Source of the DNA: Lutibacter sp.
GTDB taxonomy: Bacteria; Bacteroidota; Bacteroidia; Flavobacteriales; Flavobacteriaceae
Assembly: GCF_013139515.1 (NCBI RefSeq)
Contig: NZ_WTAR01000078.1
Location: forward strand, 1 to 49,878
Direction of reading: 5' to 3'
Length of the DNA: 49,878 bases
This document shows, piece by piece, positions 36,709-44,597 of the stretch. The translations under genes were made by a program, and so were the position numbers. Each line of letters begins with the position of its first letter. Within the stretch, counting starts at the first letter, position 1. Below the pieces are notes generated by a model. The model made no database searches. It had not been told where the DNA came from and saw nothing but the letters and a program-made list of their open reading frames with translations.

Positions 36709-37929
36709 ATGTTAGAAAACGATTTTTTTAAGGAAGTAAATAATTTCATTTTTAATTTATTGAAAAATGAACTTTCACCACGTGTAGTTTACCATAATTA
36801 TAATCATACACTTAAAGTAGTTGAAGCCGTGAATGAAATTGCTTTAGCTGAAAAGGTTTCAAATGAAGATTTAGAAATTCTTTTACTAGCAGCTTGGTTT
36901 CACGACACAGGTTTTACAAAAGGAGCTCCAAATCATGAAAAAGAAAGTCAAAAAATAGCTCAAAAATATTTGTTTAAAAAGGGGCTAGATGAAGAAAAGA
37001 TAGCAAAAGTTCTTTCAATTATAGAAGCTACTAGAATGCCACAGAAGCCAACTTCTAAACTTGAAAAAATTATTTGTGACGCGGATTTATTTCATTTAGG
37101 AACTGAAAATTTTAGTGAAAATGCAAATTTATTAAGGTCTGAATGGGAACAATTTTGCGATAAGCATTTGACGGAAATTGAGTGGTTAAAAGAAAATAAT
37201 AGATTTTATGGAGAACATACATATTTCACTAACTATACTTTTAATAAGCTAGGTTCTCAAAAGGCTTCAAATTGGCTAAAAATTCAAAAAGATTTACGTA
37301 AATCTATAGCCAAAGAAGAAGAGTTTACCAAAAAAAATAAATTAAAAAAAGACGAAATAAAGCGTAAGAAAGCTAAAGATGATAGACCAGATAGAGGAAT
37401 AGAAACGATGTATAGAGTGACGCTTAAAAACCATATAAAATTAAGTGATATTGCTGATACTAAGGCGAATATATTACTATCTGTAAGTGCAATTATTTTG
37501 TCAATTGCACTATCAACGTTGTTTCCTAAATTAGATAAGCCAGATAATTATTATTTAATATACCCAACAATGTTATTTTTATTTGTTTCTGTTGTTACCA
37601 TGATATTTTCAATATTATCTACACGACCTAAAGTAACTTCCGGAACTTTTACAAAGAAAGATGTTGAGGATAGAAAAGTTAATTTATTGTTTTTTGGAAA
37701 CTTTCATAAAATGCCTTTAGAAGAATTTCAAACAGGTATGACTGAATTAATGAATGATCGTGATTATTTATATAAATCATTAATGAAAGATTTATATTTT
37801 TTAGGAATTGTACTCGATAAAAAATATAGATTATTGCGTATTGCCTATAATATTTTTATGGTTGGTATAATTGCTTCTGTAGTTACATTTATTATTGCTT
37901 TTCAGTTAATGAAAAATAGTGGAATTTAA
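36709..37929 (+). CDS. HD phosphohydrolase fused to PycTM (Pycsar effector-type) membrane domain
   Basis: This protein has 406 residues. Residues 1-195 form an HD-superfamily phosphohydrolase with His33 (YNHTLKV), the doublet His65-Asp66 (AAWFHDTGFT) and Asp124 (CDADLFH). A charged linker (about 196-230, many Lys) leads to residues 231-400. These match the membrane effector domain known from Pycsar phage defence: MYRVTLKNHIKLSDIADTKA, then membrane segments near 255-272, 283-303 and 380-398. In Pycsar such effectors respond to cyclic UMP or CMP. No cyclase gene is visible next to it, and HD-PycTM fusions are widespread in Flavobacteria, so a housekeeping nucleotide-signalling role is equally possible. 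It ends 6 nt from the convergent GAF gene. Confidence 0.85.
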   Translation: MLENDFFKEVNNFIFNLLKNELSPRVVYHNYNHTLKVVEAVNEIALAEKVSNEDLEILLLAAWFHDTGFTKGAPNHEKESQKIAQKYLFKKGLDEEKIAKVLSIIEATRMPQKPTSKLEKIICDADLFHLGTENFSENANLLRSEWEQFCDKHLTEIEWLKENNRFYGEHTYFTNYTFNKLGSQKASNWLKIQKDLRKSIAKEEEFTKKNKLKKDEIKRKKAKDDRPDRGIETMYRVTLKNHIKLSDIADTKANILLSVSAIILSIALSTLFPKLDKPDNYYLIYPTMLFLFVSVVTMIFSILSTRPKVTSGTFTKKDVEDRKVNLLFFGNFHKMPLEEFQTGMTELMNDRDYLYKSLMKDLYFLGIVLDKKYRLLRIAYNIFMVGIIASVVTFIIAFQLMKNSGI

Positions 37930-37935
37930 TTTGTA

Positions 37936-40326
37936 TTAGTTCAAATTATCATCTTTAATAACATTCATTAAATCGTTTAGAGTTATTTTTTCTTCAGTTT
38001 TAGTATGGTAATTTAATGAAACTCGTAACGCTTTTAAACCTATAACACCTTGTAAGTCTTCTAATTCAAGATGTTCAATTGTATCAAGTAATTGATTTGT
38101 TGATTGTAAATGTTTAATATATTTTAAATATTCATTAGCATCACTTTTTTGACTGTAAACAATAGCTATTTTACCAGGTTGTGTTAACCTCTCCGTAGTA
38201 TTTTTAATAAGTGCTTTATCAATACGCTTTTTAATAATTTCATATCTAATATTGTAAGCACCATCAACATCAAAACGTTTTTCATCCATTCTAAATTTAA
38301 TAGCTAGCGGTGTACTATGAACTAATATTAACGATGCTATTTCTAAAGGATGCTCTAAGGTGTTTTTTAAATTATTTGCAATATTTTCAACTTCACACAT
38401 GAGTTGTAATTGCCAAAGTCTAAGATTGTGCAAGTACATTTCATTGTAGGTAGAATTTTGTACTAAAGACTGTCCAATGTACATATTATAGTCAATGCCA
38501 TCAGTTTTGTAACGTTCAAAATAATGTGGAAACATTTTTTGAGCTTCAACTTGTTTGGAATCAATAAAATTGGCTAATTCTTCATTTAAAATAGTAACAC
38601 TATCCTCGTATTTTTTTCTTTTATCATAAATTACTTGTAGCTGAGGATCAATTTGTTGCATGTAATTTTTAACTTCAGTGTTTAAATTCTCGTCTAACGT
38701 TTTTAAATGGTTGAAAACGGGGTATATTTCTTTTCTTAAAAAGTTTGTAAGCATTACTTCATCTCCAGAATTTAATCCTTTTTTAATATTATGCAAGCAT
38801 TCGTTAATTCTAAATAATAAATCGTTATAAATAGGTAAATTAAATTTTGCATCAGCTTTTACAATCACTTTTGAAGCTAAGTTTAATTGTTTTACCAAAT
38901 CTGCTTGTATGGCATTATTTCTTGCAATTGAAGAACCTTTAATATCACTTTGACCATATAATGGGACTACATTTTTAAAAACAATACTTTTTAGGTTTTT
39001 AGATGTACTGTTGCCTACTTCAATATTATGGAGGTAGCTCTCGGCTTCTTCATAAAATCGCCATTTTACCGTTGGATGTAATGAAGTATAGTTTTCTTGA
39101 ATTACAGATTCAAGTTTATTCTCAAACTCTTCCATATGCCTACTTATAGCAATTTTAAAAACCGGAATTACATCTTTTAGTTTGTATGCATTAATGGAAT
39201 TTAATTCATACTTATTTTCTGAAACCAATTCCATAATTCCAAACCGCTCATCACTTAACTTTAATGGAACTAGTATGATACTTTGTATGTCATGACTTTT
39301 TAAAACTTTATATAAACCGTTATAATTTGTTCCTTTTCCGTATTTTTCAATATCTGAAATTGCTAGTAACTCTTTATTTTTAAACACTTTAGATACAATT
39401 CCTTTACAAAAGAAATCGCCAAATTTAAGGCCGTTACCTTCTTTGAATAAATAACTTTTTTGATTTTGATTTTTTCTAAAACTTAATCGATCTTTATTTA
39501 AGTTATAATTTGAAAACCCAAATTTAATAGTTGTAGAGCCAAATAACTTTGAAATACTTTGTTCTATTTCATGAAATGAATGTTTATCTTTTTTTAATAA
39601 ATTTTCCTTTAAATTAGATAAAGATTGGTCAGGCGTTACATCAAATAAATTAACAATTCCAAAACCTTTAAATTCATAACTATTTGGCGGGAATTTTTCT
39701 TTCCAAATATCAATATTGTTAAAATTATCTAATAAAATTTTAACATCATCGTCAGTAATTTTTATAGCATTTTTTAAGGGTTTAACTTTAAAAAAGTCAC
39801 CATTAAATAAGGTTCTGTAATGACGAGTAATACCAGTTTTTTTATTTGGAATGTCATAAAAGAATGGACGTCTAAAATCAATATTTACATTGTAATAGTA
39901 AGCTAAAATAAATGTGCAGGTTAAAATATAGATGTTAGATTCATCAAAATTTCGCAATTTTAATTCATAATCATCTCCAGCATCATCTAAAATTTGCTGA
40001 AACCTTTTAGAAAGTTTAAATGTTGTAAATTCAAAAGGAATACTTGCAGCTTTAATTTCATTGCTTTGTAAAACTTCAGGAAATAAAATATCTAGTAATT
40101 TATCAATTTCAATATTATATTTTTCTAAATAGCTAAAGTCTTCAAAACCATCTCTTAAAACAGGATATTTTTTATATTCTTCTAAAATTTTTATTGCTGA
40201 TGATTGTTGAAAACTAGTTTCATCTTTCGCAATTTTTTCAAGATACTCAAATACTGCCTCAAAGCTAAGTTTTAACTTCAATGGTAAATCTGTACTTTTA
40301 GTATAATTAGAAGGTATTATTCTCAT
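37936..40326 (-). CDS. large GAF-domain protein of unknown function
   Basis: This cytoplasmic protein has 796 residues, with no signal peptide or membrane helix. A GAF-like domain can be seen at about 250-400 (FGSTTIKFGFSNYN, LAISDIEKYGKG, IILVPLKLSDERFGIMELVSE). Around it are a helical N-terminal region and a long helical C-terminal region (about 400-796). The protein lacks kinase, cyclase, GGDEF or DNA-binding motifs that I can recognise, so its output is unknown. The family seems restricted to Bacteroidota. It converges with HD-PycTM and has its own promoter element 48 nt upstream of the start. Confidence 0.7.
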   Translation of the reverse strand: MRIIPSNYTKSTDLPLKLKLSFEAVFEYLEKIAKDETSFQQSSAIKILEEYKKYPVLRDGFEDFSYLEKYNIEIDKLLDILFPEVLQSNEIKAASIPFEFTTFKLSKRFQQILDDAGDDYELKLRNFDESNIYILTCTFILAYYYNVNIDFRRPFFYDIPNKKTGITRHYRTLFNGDFFKVKPLKNAIKITDDDVKILLDNFNNIDIWKEKFPPNSYEFKGFGIVNLFDVTPDQSLSNLKENLLKKDKHSFHEIEQSISKLFGSTTIKFGFSNYNLNKDRLSFRKNQNQKSYLFKEGNGLKFGDFFCKGIVSKVFKNKELLAISDIEKYGKGTNYNGLYKVLKSHDIQSIILVPLKLSDERFGIMELVSENKYELNSINAYKLKDVIPVFKIAISRHMEEFENKLESVIQENYTSLHPTVKWRFYEEAESYLHNIEVGNSTSKNLKSIVFKNVVPLYGQSDIKGSSIARNNAIQADLVKQLNLASKVIVKADAKFNLPIYNDLLFRINECLHNIKKGLNSGDEVMLTNFLRKEIYPVFNHLKTLDENLNTEVKNYMQQIDPQLQVIYDKRKKYEDSVTILNEELANFIDSKQVEAQKMFPHYFERYKTDGIDYNMYIGQSLVQNSTYNEMYLHNLRLWQLQLMCEVENIANNLKNTLEHPLEIASLILVHSTPLAIKFRMDEKRFDVDGAYNIRYEIIKKRIDKALIKNTTERLTQPGKIAIVYSQKSDANEYLKYIKHLQSTNQLLDTIEHLELEDLQGVIGLKALRVSLNYHTKTEEKITLNDLMNVIKDDNLN

Positions 40327-40374
40327 TCGTTAAATTTAAATAGATAGCTATAAAATTTGTCGTTAATTGTATGG

Positions 40375-40382
40375 CAAAATTA
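40375..40382 (-). promoter_or_regulatory. -7 promoter element of the GAF gene
   Basis: The minus strand reads TAATTTTG, fitting TAnnTTTG, and ends 48 nt before the start at 40326. Confidence 0.45.
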
Positions 40383-40410
40383 CGACTTTAATTTATAAGG
40401 TTAGTTTATG

Positions 40411-40426
40411 TGTTACTAAAGTAACA
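40411..40426. repeat. 16-nt inverted repeat between the GAF gene and menB
   Basis: TGTTACT and AGTAACA are exact reverse complements separated by AA. The site lies about 28 bp upstream of the GAF gene's -7 element, where an activator would bind, and 71 bp before menB. A role as an operator is inferred from symmetry and position only. Confidence 0.4.
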
Positions 40427-40471
40427 TTTACATCTTTTAATTTATTAATTTTTTAAACCATTAAAATAATT

Positions 40472-40479
40472 TATTTTTA
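40472..40479 (+). promoter_or_regulatory. possible -7 element of menB
   Basis: TATTTTTA is one base off TAnnTTTG, 18 nt before ATG 40498. The same octamer occurs before the MenI-like gene. Weak evidence. Confidence 0.25.
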
Positions 40480-40497
40480 CGCATAAATTTATAAGAA

Positions 40498-41337
40498 ATG
40501 AAAGAAATAAATTGGGAAACTGTAAAAGAATTTGAAGACATAACTTATAAAAAATGCAATGGCGTTGCACGTATTGCGTTTAACAGACCTGATGTTAGAA
40601 ATGCATTTAGACCAAAAACAACCAAAGAATTATACGATGCTTTTTACGATGCGCAAGAAGACACTTCAATAGGTGTAGTGTTACTTTCTGCTGAAGGACC
40701 ATCAAGTAAAGATGGAGTTTATTCGTTTTGTAGTGGTGGAGATCAAAAAGTACGTGGTCATCAAGGCTATGTAGGTGAAGATGGTTATCATCGTTTAAAT
40801 ATTTTAGAAGTTCAGCGTTTAATTCGTTTTATGCCAAAACCTGTAATTGCAGTAGTGCCAGGTTGGGCTGTTGGTGGCGGACATAGTTTACATGTGGTAT
40901 GTGATTTATCTTTAGCAAGTAAAGAACATGCTATTTTTAAACAAACTGATGCTGATGTTACGAGTTTTGATGGTGGTTATGGTTCAGCATATTTAGCAAA
41001 AATGGTTGGGCAAAAAAAGGCACGTGAAATCTTTTTCTTAGGAAGAAATTATTCAGCTCAAGAAGCTTTAGAAATGGGAATGGTAAATGCTGTAATTCCT
41101 CATGAAGAATTAGAAAATACAGCTTATGAATGGGCGCAAGAAATATTAGCAAAATCTCCAACATCAATAAGAATGCTGAAATTTGCTATGAATTTAACTG
41201 ATGATGGTATGGTTGGACAGCAAGTTTTTGCAGGTGAAGCTACTCGTTTAGCTTATATGACGGATGAAGCAAAAGAAGGAAGAAATGCATTTTTAGAAAA
41301 GCGTAAACCTAATTTTGAGAAAAAATGGATTCCATAA
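40498..41337 (+). CDS. menB: 1,4-dihydroxy-2-naphthoyl-CoA synthase
   Basis: This crotonase-family enzyme closes the naphthoate ring of o-succinylbenzoyl-CoA in menaquinone synthesis. At 279 residues it is full length. It shows FNRPDVRNAFRPKT, the oxyanion loop CSGGDQKVRGHQGY, VVPGWAVGGGHSLHVVCD and the active-site segment QTDADVTSFDGGYGSAY. In that segment an Asp (residue 151) stands where E. coli MenB has the bicarbonate-binding Gly and the mycobacterial enzyme has Asp. This suggests the bicarbonate-independent type II enzyme. menF, menD and the MenI-like gene are 13-15 kb upstream on the same strand. menA, menC and menE are not in the window. Confidence 0.96.
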   Translation: MKEINWETVKEFEDITYKKCNGVARIAFNRPDVRNAFRPKTTKELYDAFYDAQEDTSIGVVLLSAEGPSSKDGVYSFCSGGDQKVRGHQGYVGEDGYHRLNILEVQRLIRFMPKPVIAVVPGWAVGGGHSLHVVCDLSLASKEHAIFKQTDADVTSFDGGYGSAYLAKMVGQKKAREIFFLGRNYSAQEALEMGMVNAVIPHEELENTAYEWAQEILAKSPTSIRMLKFAMNLTDDGMVGQQVFAGEATRLAYMTDEAKEGRNAFLEKRKPNFEKKWIP

Positions 41338-41374
41338 ATAATTGACAATTAATAATTAAAAATTTTATGATGTC

Positions 41375-41394
41375 ATTCCTGCGAAGGCAGGAAT
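41375..41394. repeat. short hairpin, dispersed-repeat-like
   Basis: ATTCCTGC and GCAGGAAT form an 8-bp stem around GAAG, in the phrase GTCATTCCTGCGAAGGCAGG. This wording is familiar from short dispersed palindromes scattered between genes of many bacteria. It is more GC-rich than its surroundings. Confidence 0.6.
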
Positions 41395-41423
41395 CTATTA
41401 TAAATTTAAAAGTATAATTAATT

Positions 41424-41440
41424 TTTCCCCTTTGGGGAAA
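41424..41440. repeat. second short hairpin between menB and the FAH-family gene
   Basis: TTTCCCC and GGGGAAA form a 7-bp stem around TTT. It lies 29 nt after the first hairpin and 14 nt before the next start codon, so it could also affect readthrough or translation. Confidence 0.5.
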
Positions 41441-41454
41441 TTAAAAAGGAGTAC

Positions 41455-42066
41455 ATGAAAATTATATGTATTGGGCGTAATTACGCAAAACATATTGAAG
41501 AGTTAGCGAATGAAAAACCTGAAAATCCAGTAGTTTTTTTAAAGCCAGATTCTGCAATTTTAGTTAAAAAGCAACCCTTTTTTATTCCGCCATTTTCAAA
41601 TGATATTCATTATGAAGTTGAAGTGTTGGTTAAAATAAATAAAGTAGGGAAATATATAGAAGAGAAATTTGCACATAAATATTACGATGAAATTGGTTTA
41701 GGAATTGATTTTACAGCGCGTGATATTCAAGATAAATGTAAAGAAAAAGGGTTGCCTTGGGAAAAAGCAAAAGCGTTTGATGGTAGTGCTGTAATTGGAA
41801 AGTTTATTCAAAAAGAGAATTTGGGAGATTTAACTAATCTACAATTTTCACTACATAAAAATAAAGAGTTAGTACAAGATGGAAATACAAATGCAATGCT
41901 TTGGAAAGTTGATGAGTTAATTGCCTATGTTTCTCAGTTTTTCACATTAAAAAAAGGTGATATATTATTTACAGGAACTCCTGCTGGTGTTGGAAGAGTG
42001 GTTGAAAATGACATACTTGTTGGAAGAATTGAAGACCAAGAATTATTTTCAATTAAAGTGAAATAA
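41455..42066 (+). CDS. fumarylacetoacetate hydrolase (FAH) family protein
   Basis: This cytoplasmic metal-dependent enzyme of 203 residues has the single-domain length typical of FAHD1-like acylpyruvases and oxaloacetate decarboxylases. It opens with KIICIGRNYAKHIEELAN. The metal-binding acids are visible as Glu54 and Glu56 (HYEVEV), followed by an Asp in LGIDFTARDIQ, and then KAKAFDGSAVIG and FTGTPAGVGRV. All are conserved in active members. Its substrate cannot be fixed from sequence; acylpyruvate or oxaloacetate is likeliest. It is separated from menB by two hairpins (118 bp), so linkage to menaquinone synthesis is uncertain. It converges with the following small gene. Confidence 0.88.
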   Translation: MKIICIGRNYAKHIEELANEKPENPVVFLKPDSAILVKKQPFFIPPFSNDIHYEVEVLVKINKVGKYIEEKFAHKYYDEIGLGIDFTARDIQDKCKEKGLPWEKAKAFDGSAVIGKFIQKENLGDLTNLQFSLHKNKELVQDGNTNAMLWKVDELIAYVSQFFTLKKGDILFTGTPAGVGRVVENDILVGRIEDQELFSIKVK

Positions 42067-42072
42067 AATTTA

Positions 42073-42489
42073 TTAAAAGGTAAATAAAATAGTCCCTAAA
42101 GGGTTTAAACTTTCTTCTTTACGGTGTTCTTTTAAAATATTATACCCGTAATGTGTTTTTACTAAATTTTTAAAATTGTGTTTCAATCTAGGAAATTCTC
42201 TCAGTAATTTATCAAAATCTTTAGTTGAAGATTTTTCCATGAAATAATGTAAAATCTCTGTATAGGCTTTTGTTAATGGACGATTGAATTTGTCACTATG
42301 TAAAGAGTTTACATAATAATTTTCTTTAATTTTACAATTTTTATGTGTAGCAACTTCTAAACCGTAGGTATTAATTAAAATCCAAGCAAGTTTTAATTGA
42401 ACTTCATGTTTAAAGAGTTCAGGAGGAAATGTGCAATTTTCAATTTGATAAAGAAGGTCTTTATCGGTTAAGTTTTCATAGTTGTCCAT
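42073..42489 (-). CDS. small conserved protein of unknown function
   Basis: This 138-residue cytoplasmic protein has no family that I can name. It is mostly helical. The middle (HEVQLKLAWILINTYGLEVA and DKFNRPLTKAYTEILHYF) looks well conserved in character, and its C-terminus LNPLGTILFTF is hydrophobic. It lies convergent to the FAH-family gene (6 nt between stops) and divergent from cinA (96 bp). Nothing in the context gives a function. Confidence 0.65.
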   Translation of the reverse strand: MDNYENLTDKDLLYQIENCTFPPELFKHEVQLKLAWILINTYGLEVATHKNCKIKENYYVNSLHSDKFNRPLTKAYTEILHYFMEKSSTKDFDKLLREFPRLKHNFKNLVKTHYGYNILKEHRKEESLNPLGTILFTF

Positions 42490-42556
42490 AGCTTATAGAG
42501 ATTTAGAGGTGTTATTAATCAGATACAAAATATTAAAAAGGTTGCGTAGTAATTAG

Positions 42557-42564
42557 TACATTTG
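42557..42564 (+). promoter_or_regulatory. -7 promoter element of cinA
   Basis: TACATTTG fits TAnnTTTG and ends 21 nt before ATG 42586. Confidence 0.5.
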
Positions 42565-42585
42565 TTTAAATAATAAAAAGAATAA

Positions 42586-43830
42586 ATGAATGCAGAAATA
42601 ATAACTGTTGGAGACGAAATTTTAATTGGTCAAATATTGGATTCAAATTCGAAGTGGATTGCTTCGGAATTAAATAAAATTGGTGTTTCTGTATATCAAA
42701 TCACATCAATTCAAGATGATAAAGAACATATTTTAAAAGCTTTAAAGGAGGCGCAGGCTAATTGTGATATTGTTATTGTAACTGGTGGTTTGGGGCCAAC
42801 AAAAGATGATATTACTAAATTAACTTTAGCTGAGTATTTTGAAGATACCTTAATTTTGAACGAAGAATTGGTTGAACATATTAAAGAGTTGTTTGCTAAA
42901 ATTAAGTACCCGTTTACAGAAGTTAATAAACAACAAGCATTAGTGCCTTCAAACTGTACTGTTTTTAAAAATTATTTAGGTACAGCACCAGGTATGTGGT
43001 TTGAGAATAAAGGTAAAGTTGTTGTATCACTTCCAGGAGTGCCAAATGAAATGAAAGGCTTGATGGAAAATAGTGTATTGCCAAAATTAAAGGAAAGGTT
43101 TCAATTGCCATATATACTCCATAAAACAATAGTAACATACGGAATGGGTGAGAGTATGGTTGCTGAGCGAATTGAAGATTGGGAAAGTATGTTGCCTGAT
43201 TTTATAAAATTAGCTTATTTACCATCATATGGTAAACTTAGATTACGATTAACTGCAAAAGGTATAAATGAGGAGCAATTAGAAAATGGAATTCATAATG
43301 AAGTTGAAAAACTGACTAAAATTATTCCTGATATTATTGTTGGTTTTGATGAAAGTGAAACCATTGAAGTTGCAATAGGGAAAATATTAACTTCAAAAAA
43401 ACAAAATTTAGCGACTGCAGAGAGTTGTACTGGTGGTAATATTGCCAAAATGTTAACCTCAATTGCAGGTGCTTCTAATTATTTTGTGGGTTCGGTTATT
43501 GCATATAGCGCATTCATAAAAATAAATGAATTAAATGTGAGTAAGCAATTAATAGCAAAACATACAGTTGTAAGTGCGCAAGTTGCAGAAGCAATGGCGA
43601 AAGGAATTCAACAAAAATTTAAAACTAGTTATGCAATAGCAACTACTGGTAATGCTGGGCCTACAGCTGATGATACAGATGAAACAGTTGGTACAGTTTT
43701 TATTGCAATTGCAACACCAACAACAATTTTTTCGCACGAATATTTTTTTGGTAAACCACGTGAAAAAGTAATTGAAAGAACTTCAATTAAAGCATTAGAA
43801 TTACTAAGGAAAGAAATTTTGAAAAACTAG
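42586..43830 (+). CDS. cinA: CinA: competence/damage-inducible protein A with nicotinamide-nucleotide amidohydrolase domain
   Basis: The two-domain protein of 414 residues is full length. The N-terminal molybdopterin-binding-like domain (EIITVGDEILIGQILDSNS, VTGGLGPTKDD, SLPGVPNEMK; about 1-250) has NMN/ADP-ribose pyrophosphatase activity in relatives. The C-terminal PncC domain (about 255-414; ATAESCTGGNIAKMLTSIAG, ATTGNAGPTADD) deamidates nicotinamide mononucleotide and so recycles NAD by-products. The catalytic Ser of AESCTGG is present. It is transcribed from its own promoter and stands 80 bp before rpmB. Confidence 0.94.
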   Translation: MNAEIITVGDEILIGQILDSNSKWIASELNKIGVSVYQITSIQDDKEHILKALKEAQANCDIVIVTGGLGPTKDDITKLTLAEYFEDTLILNEELVEHIKELFAKIKYPFTEVNKQQALVPSNCTVFKNYLGTAPGMWFENKGKVVVSLPGVPNEMKGLMENSVLPKLKERFQLPYILHKTIVTYGMGESMVAERIEDWESMLPDFIKLAYLPSYGKLRLRLTAKGINEEQLENGIHNEVEKLTKIIPDIIVGFDESETIEVAIGKILTSKKQNLATAESCTGGNIAKMLTSIAGASNYFVGSVIAYSAFIKINELNVSKQLIAKHTVVSAQVAEAMAKGIQQKFKTSYAIATTGNAGPTADDTDETVGTVFIAIATPTTIFSHEYFFGKPREKVIERTSIKALELLRKEILKN

Positions 43831-43840
43831 TAAAATAAGT

Positions 43841-43871
43841 TTGTGTATTAAGTTTTAAAAATTTATTTTTG
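43841..43871 (+). promoter_or_regulatory. promoter of the rpmB-rpmG operon
   Basis: TTG at 43841-43843, a 20-nt spacer, then TATTTTTG at 43864-43871. This is the best full match to the Bacteroidota consensus TTG-N19-21-TAnnTTTG in the window. The leader to ATG 43911 is 39 nt. Confidence 0.7.
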
Positions 43872-43910
43872 CATCTCGTTTTGAGAATACACTAAAAAGG
43901 AACAAGAGAT

Positions 43911-44150
43911 ATGTCAAGAGTTTGTGAACTTACTGGAAAAAAAGCAATGGTTGGGAACAATGTTTCTCACGCAAAGAATAGAACTAAAAGAAAATTCGGC
44001 GTTAATTTAATAAAAAAACGTTTTTATATTGTTGAAGAAGATAAATGGCTTACTTTAAAAGTAGCAGCTTCAGCTTTAAAGAATATTAATAAATTAGGAA
44101 TCTCAGCAGTTGTTAAAGAAGCTAGAGAACAAGGTTTTTTAAAAAAATAA
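43911..44150 (+). CDS. rpmB: 50S ribosomal protein L28
   Basis: L28 is a small protein of the large ribosomal subunit near the exit site. The 79 residues are full length. It starts SRVCELTGKKAMVGNNVSHA and carries the basic stretch NRTKRKFGVNLIKKRFY. rpmG follows 12 nt later and DUF4295 9 nt after that, the typical Flavobacterial order. A 93-codon frame on the opposite strand across rpmB and rpmG is a shadow. Confidence 0.97.
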   Translation: MSRVCELTGKKAMVGNNVSHAKNRTKRKFGVNLIKKRFYIVEEDKWLTLKVAASALKNINKLGISAVVKEAREQGFLKK

Positions 44151-44162
44151 TTAAAGTAGGAA

Positions 44163-44348
44163 ATGGCAAAGACTAAAGGAAATAGAATCCAAGTAATTTT
44201 AGAATGTACAGAGCATAAAGCTACTGGTTTACCAGGTACCTCTAGATATATTACTACGAAGAATAAAAAGAATACTCCTGATAGAATGGAAATTAAAAAA
44301 TTCAACCCTATCTTGAAGAAAATGACTGTTCATAAAGAAATTAAATAA
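44163..44348 (+). CDS. rpmG: 50S ribosomal protein L33
   Basis: This is a 61-residue large-subunit ribosomal protein. The sequence [18 protein letters not shown] continues with [19 protein letters not shown] and a KEIK end, as is usual for L33. The zinc-binding Cys pairs of the classical form are absent apart from the single Cys in LECTEH, so this is the zinc-free type. It is co-transcribed with rpmB and the DUF4295 gene. Confidence 0.96.
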   Translation: MAKTKGNRIQVILECTEHKATGLPGTSRYITTKNKKNTPDRMEIKKFNPILKKMTVHKEIK

Positions 44349-44357
44349 TATAGGATT

Positions 44358-44510
44358 ATGGCAAAGAAATCAGTAGCATCATTACAGACTGGAGCAAAAA
44401 GATTAACAAAAGCAATTAAAATGGTAAAATCTCCAAAATCAGGAGCTTATACTTTTGTTGAAACTATTTTGGATCCTTCAAACGTAAAAGACTTTTTGAG
44501 TAAAAAATAA
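44358..44510 (+). CDS. DUF4295 family protein (small ribosomal-operon protein)
   Basis: This is a 50-residue basic protein (MAKKSVASLQTGAKRLTKAI, ending FLSKK). It is found between rpmG and ftsY in most Bacteroidota. The composition (10 Lys, many Ser and Thr) and position suggest a ribosome-associated peptide, but the role has not been shown as far as I know. It starts 9 nt after rpmG and is followed 22 nt later by a hairpin terminator. Confidence 0.9.
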   Translation: MAKKSVASLQTGAKRLTKAIKMVKSPKSGAYTFVETILDPSNVKDFLSKK

Positions 44511-44532
44511 TATTTGTTCTCAAATACATACT

Positions 44533-44570
44533 AAAGCTACTTTCAATATTGAGGGTAGCTTTTCTTTTTT
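44533..44570 (+). terminator. rho-independent terminator after the ribosomal-protein operon
   Basis: AAAGCTAC (44533-44540) pairs with GTAGCTTT (44555-44562), followed by a T-rich tract to 44570. The loop contains a small self-complementary TCAATATTGA that may stack as an inner stem. It separates DUF4295 from ftsY. Confidence 0.75.
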
Positions 44571-44597
44571 TATATTTATACTATTAATTTGTAGTAA

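Noticed and set aside
44024-44305. 93-codon minus-strand frame across rpmB and rpmG
   Set aside because: It overlaps two certain ribosomal-protein genes completely and has no family resemblance.
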